In this document: piece by piece, positions 23,635 to 31,938 of the stretch
Layout: every line of letters starts with the position of its first letter
Position numbering within the stretch: position 1 is the first letter of the stretch
The notes under the pieces: model-generated
Told to the model about the DNA's origin: nothing
Databases searched by the model: none
What the model saw: only the letters and a program-made list of their open reading frames with translations
Position numbers and translations under genes: made by a program
Assembly (NCBI GenBank): GCA_943357985.1
Contig: CALRGR010000006.1
Span: 1-55,413 of the forward strand
Direction of reading: 5' to 3'
DNA: 55,413 nucleotides
From: Candidatus Levybacteria bacterium GW2011_GWA1_37_16
Lineage (GTDB): Bacteria; Patescibacteriota; Microgenomatia; Levybacterales; UBA12049

Positions 23635-24345
23635 TTGTCCGAATATATCACAGGACAAAAATTAATACCCGAAGAGTTGAGACCTTTTTTGGGACAAAAC
23701 ATAGAGAAACTGGGTTATTCTTTTACTGATAACACTTTAGGCAAAGTAAGAAAGTTTCATCAAGACTTTCGAAGAAAAGATGGTTTCCCTGTAGAATTCA
23801 CACCTGTTGACGTATTATTCCTAGCAAACCGCGTAGTAGATATGAGCCTTCCGGAAATAGGGAAGGCAGTAGGTGTAGGCAGAGAAACTATACGGAAGAT
23901 TTTTAAATATGCACAGTTGCCTTATGTAAAATCAGAAGAGGCTCATAAGAGAGACCTTAGGATTGGAAATGGCATCTACGCAACTGATCCAGAAACTGGT
24001 TTGACATATGGAGAGATTAATAGGAATAGAGTAGCGCATCTTGGTGGACAGGTAAGTAGTAGTCTCGCAAAGGAAAGGGGCACTGGAATTTTTGCCGTAG
24101 ATCCAGAGACAGCCGAGAAGTGGAATGTAATCAATGGGAGAAAACAAGCTAGGGAAAAATTAGGTATGTATGGAATAGATCCTGAAACAGGAGAAAGATG
24201 GGTTGTTATTGGTTCTCGAAATGGAGCTTCAAGGGGTGGTAGGAGATCATACGAGTTAAGAAAGGGCATACATGCATTATCAAGTGATCAAAAAAAAGAA
24301 GCGGGGAAATTAAGTATCTTAAGTCGTAAACAGAAAAGTGACTGA
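23635..24345 (+). CDS. HTH protein with four DPETG-type repeats
   Basis: The product (236 residues from a TTG) has a helix-turn-helix (DMSLPEIGKAVGVGRETIRKIF, about 69-90), then four copies of a short motif: GIYATDPETG near 113, GIFAVDPETA near 151, GMYGIDPETG near 177 and GIHALSSDQ near 211. Each is followed by a basic helix. The motif resembles the NUMOD-like modules that accompany homing endonucleases and phage DNA-binding proteins. No nuclease domain is present. The TTG start lacks a ribosome site, and an in-frame stop separates it from the likely true start at 23542, so it may be a recent pseudogene. Confidence 0.55.
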   Translation: MSEYITGQKLIPEELRPFLGQNIEKLGYSFTDNTLGKVRKFHQDFRRKDGFPVEFTPVDVLFLANRVVDMSLPEIGKAVGVGRETIRKIFKYAQLPYVKSEEAHKRDLRIGNGIYATDPETGLTYGEINRNRVAHLGGQVSSSLAKERGTGIFAVDPETAEKWNVINGRKQAREKLGMYGIDPETGERWVVIGSRNGASRGGRRSYELRKGIHALSSDQKKEAGKLSILSRKQKSD

Positions 24346-24364
24346 GGAAGTTTGCAAATTCTGA

Positions 24365-25306
24365 CTAGCTTTTAGGCTCTTCCAGGATTACTTCTATGTT
24401 TTTGAGGTCAAGTCTTGATTTGTGGAAGAAATATCCAACAGTCCCAAACGTAATTACAGGTGAAAGCCACGCAGGGATATGGAAGCCAAAGCTATCAAAG
24501 ATCATAATTGTACCTAGGAATAAGATAGAATACATTGCTCCATTTTTAAGATATTTATATTTTTTAATTCTATCTATGTTGCTTAATGTAAGCTTTCTAA
24601 GAACAAGCGCTCCTAAGCCGTTTCCTAGAAGAATTAGCGGTATAGAAAATGTAAATGCAAAAGCTCCAATTACACCATCTATGGAAAATGTTGAATCTAA
24701 AACTTCAAGGTAAGCAATTTTGGAAACGTCAGACATTCCTCCACCCAATAGTTTCTTTTCCTGCTGTTCTGCAAAATTACGGAATCCGTGAATTATGAAA
24801 AAAGCTGTAGAGCCAAGAATTGCAGCAAATCCAAGCATCGAATCTTTTTGTAGAGCAAACCAGACAATTATAGTAAGAAGAACCGAAACAATTGCAAAAA
24901 ACCAGGCTCCTTGTGCATGAAAAAACTTTTCTGCTCTAAGACCAAAATTTTTAGGTTCTAAAAAGAGCCAGCTGAAAAATAGAAAAATTAGAAATACTCC
25001 CCCACCAAGAAGAAGCAGAGGAGAAGATTTTTCAATAGCTTCCATTACGTTTGGATCATTTGAAAACGCGGCGGTAATAACTCCCATTGGTCCAAGGCTG
25101 GGGTTTGCAATGAATACTATTAGGAAAGGCAGAAGTCCACGGACAACAAAGACGGCAAATAGGAAGCCCCACAAAAGAAACCAGCGGCGGGCTTTCTTGC
25201 TCATGTTGGATAAGACTTCTGCGTTGATTATGGCGTTATCAACGCTTGTTATGATCTCAAAAAGGGAAAGCCCTAGGACGGTTAATATGATAAAAGCAAT
25301 TTCCAT
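24365..25306 (-). CDS. TerC-family membrane protein, DUF475 type
   Basis: The 313-residue protein has about eight membrane helices and the conserved acidic pairs of the TerC/DUF475 family: SLFEIITSVDNAIINA near the start and YLEVLDSTFSIDGVIGAFAFT in the second half. Members are linked to manganese export and metal or oxyanion resistance. It is monocistronic, convergent with the HTH gene (20 bases apart), and the family assignment is firm although the transported ion is not known. Confidence 0.85.
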   Translation of the reverse strand: MEIAFIILTVLGLSLFEIITSVDNAIINAEVLSNMSKKARRWFLLWGFLFAVFVVRGLLPFLIVFIANPSLGPMGVITAAFSNDPNVMEAIEKSSPLLLLGGGVFLIFLFFSWLFLEPKNFGLRAEKFFHAQGAWFFAIVSVLLTIIVWFALQKDSMLGFAAILGSTAFFIIHGFRNFAEQQEKKLLGGGMSDVSKIAYLEVLDSTFSIDGVIGAFAFTFSIPLILLGNGLGALVLRKLTLSNIDRIKKYKYLKNGAMYSILFLGTIMIFDSFGFHIPAWLSPVITFGTVGYFFHKSRLDLKNIEVILEEPKS

Positions 25307-25370
25307 AAAAATTGATTATATCAGTTTTCTTGAATTCGAGCCTTTTATCTTGTAGAATAATAACTCACGA

Positions 25371-25453
25371 GCGGACGTGGTGAAATGGTATACACGCAGC
25401 CTTGAGGTGGCTGTGCCTTAAAAAGCGTGAAGGTTCAAGTCCTTTCGTCCGCA
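25371..25453 (+). tRNA. tRNA-Leu(GAG)
   Basis: Acceptor GCGGACG/CGTCCGC with A73, anticodon loop TTGAGGT, a long variable arm, T-loop TTCAAGT. First of five tRNAs transcribed together. Confidence 0.94.
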
Positions 25454-25456
25454 CAT

Positions 25457-25532
25457 GGATCCATGGCTCAGCTGGTAGAGCGTCTCATTTACACTGAGAA
25501 GGTCAGAGGTTCGAATCCTCTTGGGTCCACCA
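25457..25532 (+). tRNA. tRNA-Val(TAC)
   Basis: Acceptor GGATCCA/TGGGTCC, A73 and an encoded CCA; anticodon loop TTTACAC; T-loop TTCGAAT. Three bases after tRNA-Leu. Confidence 0.95.
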
Positions 25533-25558
25533 AATTATTATTGTATAATAGGTTTCTT

Positions 25559-25631
25559 GCCGAAGTTGCCAATGTGGTCAAGGCGCGTGTCTGAAGAACA
25601 CGTTATTGGTGTTCGATTCACCACTTCGGCA
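25559..25631 (+). tRNA. tRNA-Phe(GAA)
   Basis: Acceptor GCCGAAG/CTTCGGC with A73, anticodon loop CTGAAGA, T-loop TTCGATT. A TATAAT box lies about ten bases upstream (TTGTATAATAGG). Confidence 0.94.
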
Positions 25632-25636
25632 CTCAT

Positions 25637-25710
25637 GCGGGTGTAGTACAATGGCAGTACACCTGGTTGCCAATCAGGTTACGAGGGTTCGATTCCCTTC
25701 ACCCGCTCCA
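25637..25710 (+). tRNA. tRNA-Gly(GCC)
   Basis: Acceptor GCGGGTG/CACCCGC with U73 and an encoded CCA, anticodon loop TTGCCAA, T-loop TTCGATT. Confidence 0.95.
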
Positions 25711-25727
25711 GAGTCAACCTAATATCT

Positions 25728-25798
25728 TGGGAGATCGTCTAATGGTAGGACAACAGACTTTGGATCTGTTTATCATGGTTCGAATCCATGTCTCCCAG
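25728..25798 (+). tRNA. tRNA-Gln(TTG)
   Basis: Acceptor TGGGAGA/TCTCCCA with G73, anticodon loop CTTTGGA, T-loop TTCGAAT. Last of the five-gene cluster. Confidence 0.95.
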
Positions 25799-25799
25799 C

Positions 25800-25851
25800 T
25801 CTTCGTCGTTTCACTCCTCAGAGTCTTCGACTCAATAAATAACGACGAAGA
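25800..25851. repeat. Palindromic element between tRNA-Gln and the GIY-YIG gene
   Basis: TCTTCGTCGTT (25800-25810) pairs exactly with AACGACGAAGA (25841-25851). Inside, GAGTC-TTC-GACTC forms a second hairpin. TCACTCCTCA could instead pair with the following TGAGG...AGTGA. There is no T-run, so this is not an ordinary terminator. Confidence 0.55.
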
Positions 25852-25888
25852 CATTGAGGAACGCAGTGACGAAATGATAAATTAATCT

Positions 25889-26137
25889 ATGGCTTTCTTT
25901 GTATATATTCTCCAGTGCGTAGATAAAACATACTATGTTGGTTGTACAAACAATCTTGAGAAGAGATTTATCGAGCATAACACATCTAAGAAAGGCTCTC
26001 ATTATACAAAGATTCGAAGGCCGGTTGCATTAAAGCATTCCGAAGAATTTACAACTTTAATTGAGGCACGACGTAGGGAGTTAGAAATAACAGGTTGGCG
26101 TAGAGCAAAAAAGGAAAATTTAGTTAAATCTATCTAG
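25889..26137 (+). CDS. GIY-YIG nuclease-domain protein (YhbQ/UPF0213 type)
   Basis: An 82-residue single GIY-YIG domain: FFVYILQCVDKTYYVGCTNN opens it (YIL...YVG replaces the name motif), an Arg in KRFIEH, the HYTKIRRPVALKHSEEF strand and the Glu in ARRRELEITGW. Such stand-alone domains occur in many copies in Patescibacteria genomes. The role, whether DNA repair or mobility, is unknown. It lies directly after a tRNA cluster and a palindromic element and overlaps the end of the convergent glycosyltransferase by eight bases. Confidence 0.88.
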   Translation: MAFFVYILQCVDKTYYVGCTNNLEKRFIEHNTSKKGSHYTKIRRPVALKHSEEFTTLIEARRRELEITGWRRAKKENLVKSI

Positions 26138-27320
26138 TGCTCCAGCCGTTTTCTTTAAGAGTTGACAATGCGTAAAAACGCGAAGGCATTAAAAATATTA
26201 CATGTATAAAACCATAAATTAGAAAAAGAAAAAATCCTAAGTCTCCGGTTCTGTATATTCCATAAAGCAATCTTGTTGTTGAAATTAAAAAGAGCAAGGT
26301 TATGTAAATAATGGCAGTGTTAACACTAGCAAAGAAAGCCGTATAAATTATTGCAGCCATAACAACAAGAGACATATATGGGAGTACTAACTGCATTAAC
26401 ATGTCATATACCATATAGAAATGTCTTGTTGGAACATTTTTTAGAGTCCATAATAGTTCTCTGTAAAAACTTTTATTCCATCTAATTTGTTGTTTTATGT
26501 ACCCTCTCATAGTACTTGGCACATGAGTATATGCAATCGCATTTTTTTCAAAACGTACAATATGTCCATCTTGCAAAACCAGATTTGTTAAATGTCTGTC
26601 GTCTCCGTAAGTGGAAACATGTCCAAGAAATGTTTGGGTAACATATTGTTCTTTTATTTTTTTAATAATTGATGCTCTGTAAGCAGAAAATGGTCCAGAG
26701 CAACACATTACAGCATTGAAATTACTCTGAGCAGCTCTCTCTTGATTAAAAGCTATCCAATATCTATAGAGAATGAGTTTTGTAAGTAGATTCTCGTCTT
26801 TATTAAGTACTTTTACATCTCCCGTAGCAGCGCCAACATTAGGATTTCTAAATTGTTTGATAATAGTATTTATTCCGTTTATTGGATCTATAACAGTATC
26901 TGAATCAATTGTAACAATTATATCTCCTGTAGATTTATCAAATCCTAATTTTTGAGCAAATCTTTTCCCTTTATTTTTTTCAAAAATAAAAACATCAAAA
27001 TTAGGCATTTTTTTGTATTTATTTAAAACTGGAAGAAGTTCTTTTATGTTTTTTGATCCGTCGTCTATAACTATTGTATTCAACTTGCCTAAAATTTGTT
27101 GATTGGTAATAGACTTAAGACAGCTTTCAAGTAGTTTGGGGTCTTCATTGTAGCAAGGAATAATTACAGTAACGGATAATTTGCTTTCTGAATTATCATG
27201 GGAAGATTTAAAGGCGTTTTGCTTTCTGCTATTTTTTTGTGCAAAAAACAGTTGCATTGATGTATAAAACAAAACTAGCATTGTATAAAAGCCTATGTAA
27301 AGATATATAAAGTTAATCAT
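26130..27320 (-). CDS. Membrane glycosyltransferase family 2 (hyaluronan-synthase/NodC-like)
   Basis: The 396-residue enzyme has one N-terminal membrane span, a GT-A domain and three to four C-terminal spans. Motifs are in order: VTVIIPCYNED, VIDDGS, VTIDSDTV (DxD), the acceptor-site GDDRHLTNLVL and the processivity motif QQIRWNKSF. This is the plan of processive beta-glycan synthases such as HAS, NodC and PgaC. It probably makes an extracellular polysaccharide; the sugar is unknown. It heads an envelope glycan block on the minus strand. The 145 bases upstream hold no recognised gene. Confidence 0.88.
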   Translation of the reverse strand: MINFIYLYIGFYTMLVLFYTSMQLFFAQKNSRKQNAFKSSHDNSESKLSVTVIIPCYNEDPKLLESCLKSITNQQILGKLNTIVIDDGSKNIKELLPVLNKYKKMPNFDVFIFEKNKGKRFAQKLGFDKSTGDIIVTIDSDTVIDPINGINTIIKQFRNPNVGAATGDVKVLNKDENLLTKLILYRYWIAFNQERAAQSNFNAVMCCSGPFSAYRASIIKKIKEQYVTQTFLGHVSTYGDDRHLTNLVLQDGHIVRFEKNAIAYTHVPSTMRGYIKQQIRWNKSFYRELLWTLKNVPTRHFYMVYDMLMQLVLPYMSLVVMAAIIYTAFFASVNTAIIYITLLFLISTTRLLYGIYRTGDLGFFLFLIYGFIHVIFLMPSRFYALSTLKENGWSTR

Positions 27321-27465
27321 TTTAATTTTTATAGATAGTCCAGGTGGTGAATAAGATATTCAAATCCTGGAAAAAAAGATGGGAAGAATGAAGTGCGGAT
27401 TAAAATCGGAACTACACAATTACTATCTCTAGTCTTATTATACCCTTTTGGCCTAAAATTAGATA

Positions 27466-27792
27466 CTATGAGTTTTGTTTCTTCAAGCTTCTAAGAAGAG
27501 ATAGCACTTTTCCTTTTTTTATCTTCAATCTTCTTATTTCTCCACCTGGTAGTTCAATAACTTTATTATAGATAGGGTTCCATAGGAAAATTCTGTTTTG
27601 TTTTAGGTTCGTCTTGATTTTAACTACTTTTTTCGAATTGTCCAAAACTAAAACATCTATTGGAAATCTTAATCCAAATGTATGAATTCCAAATCTTGTT
27701 TCAATTAAAACCGGAGATGCATATTTTTCAAACAGGAGCCCCAGCGATTTTTCTTTAAAGCCATTGAGGATCTTAAGTTTAATTTGAATCAT
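27466..27792 (-). CDS. DUF192 protein
   Basis: A 108-residue compact beta protein with the DUF192 core (FGLRFPIDVLVLDNSKKVVKI ... VIELPGGEIRRLKIKKGKVL). Unlike many homologs it has no signal peptide. DUF192 proteins are small beta-barrels of unsettled function. The gene abuts greA (one shared base), so it is its operon partner. Confidence 0.8.
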   Translation of the reverse strand: MIQIKLKILNGFKEKSLGLLFEKYASPVLIETRFGIHTFGLRFPIDVLVLDNSKKVVKIKTNLKQNRIFLWNPIYNKVIELPGGEIRRLKIKKGKVLSLLRSLKKQNS

Positions 27793-28238
27793 TAAGATAT
27801 TTTGGTTATAACGTAAGACACTATTCCTGTGGGGATTTCTATTGCTACCTTGTCTCCTGTTTTTCTGCCGGAGATTGCTCTTCCTAATGGAGAAAGTAGT
27901 GAAATTTTCTTTTCTTTTGGGTCTGCTTCTAAATCACCCACTACGTAGTAGGTTACTTCCCCGCTTTTACTTACTAAAGTAACTGTATTTCCAATGTTAA
28001 CAGATTCCTTATCTGTTTTTTCAATGATAATGGATTTTTTTATATCAAGAGAAAGCTTCTTGATTAAATAGTCAATGTGAGAAAGCTTAAATCTTGCAGC
28101 TTTATAGTATCCGTTTTCGGAAAGATCACCCATATCTCTGGCTTTTTTCAAATCTGCCACAGCAATAGGACGCTGCGCAACTGCATTTTTGTAATCTTTT
28201 TTAAGCTTATCAAAGCCTTTCTTTGTAGACCTAATCAC
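27792..28238 (-). CDS. greA: Transcription elongation factor GreA
   Basis: GreA enters the RNA polymerase secondary channel and stimulates cleavage of backtracked RNA. The 148-residue protein has the coiled-coil hairpin with the acidic tip in ARDMGDLSENGYYKAA and the C-terminal FKBP-like domain ending KTGDKVAIEIPTGIVSYVI. The start is GTG at 28238; an extended -10 (TGC-TACAAT) six bases upstream suggests a leaderless transcript. Confidence 0.92.
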   Translation of the reverse strand: MIRSTKKGFDKLKKDYKNAVAQRPIAVADLKKARDMGDLSENGYYKAARFKLSHIDYLIKKLSLDIKKSIIIEKTDKESVNIGNTVTLVSKSGEVTYYVVGDLEADPKEKKISLLSPLGRAISGRKTGDKVAIEIPTGIVSYVITKIS

Positions 28239-28253
28239 CGTCTTATTGTAGCA

Positions 28254-29999
28254 TTAGTTAGTGGTTATAAAGGTTTGGCAAAAAACTTCACTACTTAGTT
28301 TTTCTATCCGCAGGTCAGAAAAGCGGATTCCAAAAGGGTAAAGATGCAGGGAATAATTTCCACATGTTCTATCGTTTGCTATAGAGTAAATTGCCCCACT
28401 GTCACTTAGTTGAGCAATTGTTAAAGGCTTGCCTTTATATCTAATGTCTCTTTTGCATTTAATCCCGGACTCAAAAATTACCACGCTGTCCTTTGGTATG
28501 TTCCTTGTTTCTTGACAGGTAATAAAATGTATATTATTGAAAGTGTATTTTTGAGACTTAAATATTTTCGCGACTTCATCCTGGCTTGTACGATTGTACG
28601 AGTTGGTGTAAAACAGGTAATGTTTCAAGGGAGTTTTTGGATCTCCAGTAACCACAAAAATGCTGCTATTTCCATCCTGCAAGGATAAATATTTAGACAG
28701 TACCCTTGCGCTTAGATTGAAAGCTTCGGAATTGTAGATGGGGTTTCTGAAGAAATATATATTTGCAAAATTAATAAAGTGCGCAGCGTAAAGCAAAATT
28801 GTCACGGTTATAATAAGTTTTTTATAAAAACTATTTTTAACTAAAGAGATGATGTAGTAAATACCAAAGCCTATAAACAAGAGCAATATAAGACTAAGGA
28901 GTTGAGATCTAATTGCATAGGAAACCCCAACGTTACTTACTACTGATGGTATCGGGGAAACTGCGACAAGACCTGTTAGAAACAGCCACAGTTTCATATT
29001 TTTCTTAAATAATGCACACAGGCCAACAATAAGGAAAATAGCGTCTATGTAATAAAATGTTCCATGATTCCAAAGACTAAATAGATATTTTGCATCACCG
29101 TGTAAAAAAAGAAAGTTTGGGGAGAAGGCGTTAAAGTATTTGTCTATAGAGTCTTTTAGAAATAGCACTACTTTGTTAGAAAGAACATTGGTTAATGGTG
29201 TCTGAATAGACAATCTCCTCTCGCTATTTGTTGCTTCTATAATAGAAGGTAAGTTGGGAGTTGAAATCTCATTGGTTCGGACTTGAGAAGATGTAAAAAT
29301 GCTAAACGCAAAATACAGCAACATTACAAGACAGAAAGAGAAAAGAGTTAGATATTGTTTAAAAAATCTTCTCTTGTTTACCACAACCCATACGTATAAC
29401 AAAACAATTAATAAAAAGGGCATAAGGATTAATTTTGTCCCAATGTAGCTGTAGAATGCGATAAGAAGAAAAGGAAAGGAAAAAAGAATTTTCCACCCTT
29501 TGGCAATAAGAAGAATATATAAGGCTACTGCAAATCCACATATTGCAAGGGGTGTATCATATGCAGTTCTTCCAAAATAAATAAGCCAAGGATTAATGCT
29601 TGCAATAAGACCAACGATTAATCCTTCTTTTTCCCCAAACAGTTTTCTTGCTATGGCATATATTGTGGCAACGGTTACGGTTCCTATAATTGCATATATC
29701 AGTTTTGATGTAAAAAGAGAGAGTGGTAAAATGCCTACGAATAGTGCGGCTACAATCGAAGGAATTTCTGCTTGAGGAAAGCTGCTTGCGGGAGGAGTCA
29801 AAGATAGCGGGCTCCATGTCCCGCTTATGTCGCTCCCATTTAAAAATAATGCCTTTGCGTTAAGTAGATAATCTAGCTCATCATTGCTTATTCCGACCGG
29901 AATTCTATCTAGCCAGAGCGTCCTTATAAACAGAGAAAATAAGACAACAAAAAGTAACGGAAGTAATGAATGAAAACTTTTCTTCCAGGATTTAAACAT
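28254..29999 (-). CDS. GT39/ArnT-like polytopic glycosyltransferase
   Basis: The 581-residue protein has about 11-13 membrane helices in its first 400 residues and a soluble C-terminal region. ISNDELDYLLNAKALF near residue 36 carries the acidic residues expected in the first external loop of GT-C enzymes of the PMT/ArnT family. FGRTAYDTPLAICGFAVALY and the neighbouring SINPWLIYFGR also match the family. It probably transfers a sugar from a lipid carrier to protein or envelope glycan. Confidence 0.75.
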   Translation of the reverse strand: MFKSWKKSFHSLLPLLFVVLFSLFIRTLWLDRIPVGISNDELDYLLNAKALFLNGSDISGTWSPLSLTPPASSFPQAEIPSIVAALFVGILPLSLFTSKLIYAIIGTVTVATIYAIARKLFGEKEGLIVGLIASINPWLIYFGRTAYDTPLAICGFAVALYILLIAKGWKILFSFPFLLIAFYSYIGTKLILMPFLLIVLLYVWVVVNKRRFFKQYLTLFSFCLVMLLYFAFSIFTSSQVRTNEISTPNLPSIIEATNSERRLSIQTPLTNVLSNKVVLFLKDSIDKYFNAFSPNFLFLHGDAKYLFSLWNHGTFYYIDAIFLIVGLCALFKKNMKLWLFLTGLVAVSPIPSVVSNVGVSYAIRSQLLSLILLLFIGFGIYYIISLVKNSFYKKLIITVTILLYAAHFINFANIYFFRNPIYNSEAFNLSARVLSKYLSLQDGNSSIFVVTGDPKTPLKHYLFYTNSYNRTSQDEVAKIFKSQKYTFNNIHFITCQETRNIPKDSVVIFESGIKCKRDIRYKGKPLTIAQLSDSGAIYSIANDRTCGNYSLHLYPFGIRFSDLRIEKLSSEVFCQTFITTN

Positions 30000-30032
30000 A
30001 AAAGTCTAGACCAAGCATATTATATAGAAAGC

Positions 30033-31541
30033 TCACTGGAGGTCAATATTAAAATCTTGTTTTAGTTTTTCAATTCTAATTTTCGGAATACTTTTTATCT
30101 TGTCTTTTCTTACATATAAGCAGGTAGGTTTTCTTTCTGATGTAAAGTTTTTATATTGACTTTTATACTGCTTTGGGATTAATCTCTCTAAGTTTTTCTC
30201 TTTTGGGCAAGAACCATAGTAAAAAACTGGCGGATTTTCCTCAAACATTGTAAGTCTTGCATTAGAGTAGTTTTCAAATCTTGGCATAAAGGAGGTATAC
30301 CACGAATACTTATAAGGAGAAGGAAGATCTACTTGCCAGTGAGTCAGTTCATCAAAGCCGTCGGCAAAATAAGTGTCATTCTCATTTTTTAAGACACTTA
30401 TTACATTTCCCGCCTCAAGTATTTTCCCGTAGTTTGTGATAAATTCTTCGTGTGGGCTTATCTTTTCCACAAGAAAAGAGCGAGGCACATACAAAACAAA
30501 TGCCAAAGCTAAAAACAGTAATGTAGGAGCAAAGTATTTTTTGGCATAACTGCAAATAAGCAAGAACGTAAAGGATACTAGCAGTCCGTACCAAGGAAGA
30601 AGATGAAATGCTGCATAGAATATTTTTCCAGCCTCCGTACTCCTTATATTTGCCAGTCCTAAAATCAGGAATATAACAAAAAATAATTTATATTTTTTAA
30701 GCCTTATTAAATTTATTGCATGCAGAATAAATAATAAATTTATGGAAGACAAAAGTAGCATAAGGGCATTTCTTTCACTACTTAAGATTATATAAAATGG
30801 GTAAAAAAATGATCTTAAGAGATCAAGTATCTCCAACTGTCCTTTAAACATGATTGAGTTATAAACAAATACATTTTGAAAATATTCCCTAAGGGGTATT
30901 AGCAAGAGCGTGGTTGCAAAGAGGAGAAAAAAGACAAAAATAGGATAAATTTTAATTCTTTCACGATTTCCGTAAAAAATTAATACAAAAAGAAAGAGCG
31001 CAACGGGAATATATGGTTCTCTCATAAAAATGACAAACCAGGTAAAGACCGAAGCTAAAAAATAGTCTATGGGTAATATTTTTTTCTTTGAGAATTTATA
31101 AAAAACAATAACGGAAAGATAGACCAGCGGATAGACTATTAAGCCTTCGGCAAGAAATCTGTCCCCAAATAAATAAAACTTGCTAAATTCATAAATTATT
31201 GCAAAAAAGACCATGGGTAACCCAAACCTGAGGATTAACATAAAGTTGAAAATAAAACCAAAAAATAAAACAAATTGCCTGTGTTTTAAAATTAGGTCAT
31301 ATACATTTGTAGGATTTATCTGCTGAATAAAAGCGCTTATATGCGGCATTAGCATTTGATGGTTAAAGAAAATATCCGAGTAAAGAGTTTTGCCTTCATT
31401 TATGAAGTATCCTGCGGCTATATTAAAACAATCATCAAAGCATCCAAAGGCACTAACCCGGGGCATGTAAATTTTATATAAAATAAAATAAGCAACAAGA
31501 AGAAAGAATAAGATAGAAAGAGTTTTAGAAATTTTTATCAC
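30033..31541 (-). CDS. Polytopic membrane protein, GT-C-like
   Basis: 502 residues with ten or more membrane helices, an early loop containing CFDDCFNIAAGYFINEGKTLYSDIFFNHQ, and a short soluble C-terminus ending in basic residues. The D-D pair and the GKTLY-D-FFNHQ loop resemble lipid-carrier dependent glycosyltransferases. It follows the terminator of the DUF378 gene and precedes the GT39-like gene by 33 bases, so it probably starts the envelope glycan transcript. Confidence 0.65.
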   Translation of the reverse strand: MIKISKTLSILFFLLVAYFILYKIYMPRVSAFGCFDDCFNIAAGYFINEGKTLYSDIFFNHQMLMPHISAFIQQINPTNVYDLILKHRQFVLFFGFIFNFMLILRFGLPMVFFAIIYEFSKFYLFGDRFLAEGLIVYPLVYLSVIVFYKFSKKKILPIDYFLASVFTWFVIFMREPYIPVALFLFVLIFYGNRERIKIYPIFVFFLLFATTLLLIPLREYFQNVFVYNSIMFKGQLEILDLLRSFFYPFYIILSSERNALMLLLSSINLLFILHAINLIRLKKYKLFFVIFLILGLANIRSTEAGKIFYAAFHLLPWYGLLVSFTFLLICSYAKKYFAPTLLFLALAFVLYVPRSFLVEKISPHEEFITNYGKILEAGNVISVLKNENDTYFADGFDELTHWQVDLPSPYKYSWYTSFMPRFENYSNARLTMFEENPPVFYYGSCPKEKNLERLIPKQYKSQYKNFTSERKPTCLYVRKDKIKSIPKIRIEKLKQDFNIDLQ

Positions 31542-31552
31542 TAACTTAATAT

Positions 31553-31592
31553 AGCTTAAAAAGGATTGTTTTTCTACAATCCTTTTTAAGCT
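31553..31592. terminator. Bidirectional intrinsic terminator
   Basis: AGCTTAAAAAGGATTG (31553-31568) pairs exactly with CAATCCTTTTTAAGCT (31577-31592) around an eight-base loop. It follows the DUF378 gene on the minus strand. Confidence 0.85.
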
Positions 31593-31631
31593 TACTAAAA
31601 CCTGCCCTAGTAAACAGTAAAGTTTTACTTT

Positions 31632-31835
31632 TTAACTGCAGATTTTGCAATCTTTCTTGTGCCCTATCCCTACATAAACAGCTGATAAACCGATTAAGGT
31701 ATAAACAACGGTTTCTGCTCCTGGCATTGTGCCAAGAAGAGTTGTTACGAGATTTAGGTTAAAAAGACCAACTAGTCCCCAATTAAGGGCACCAACTAAA
31801 ACAAGAAGAATCGCTACCATGTGAAGATTTTTCAT
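31632..31835 (-). CDS. DUF378 small membrane protein
   Basis: A 67-residue protein with two membrane helices and the DUF378 core (LLVLVGALNWGLVGLFNLNLVTTLLG ... VYTLIGLSAVYVGI). It ends with a short Lys/Cys tail (KKDCKICS). The ribosome site is a full AAGGAGGTG, which is exceptional in this window. A TTGACT...TACATT promoter lies about 50 bases upstream. The combination suggests high expression from a leadered message. Function unknown. Confidence 0.85.
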   Translation of the reverse strand: MKNLHMVAILLVLVGALNWGLVGLFNLNLVTTLLGTMPGAETVVYTLIGLSAVYVGIGHKKDCKICS

Positions 31836-31938
31836 TTAATTCACCTCCTTTCAAATTAATACTAATTTAATGTAGACATAAAAAAACTTCTAAGTCAAGG
31901 ATTTTAAGTTAGGTTTTAAGATGATAGAATATAAATTC

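Noticed and set aside
25667-25885. 72-residue plus-strand ORF ending ERSDEMIN
   Set aside because: It crosses tRNA-Gly and tRNA-Gln and the palindromic element; no start signal.
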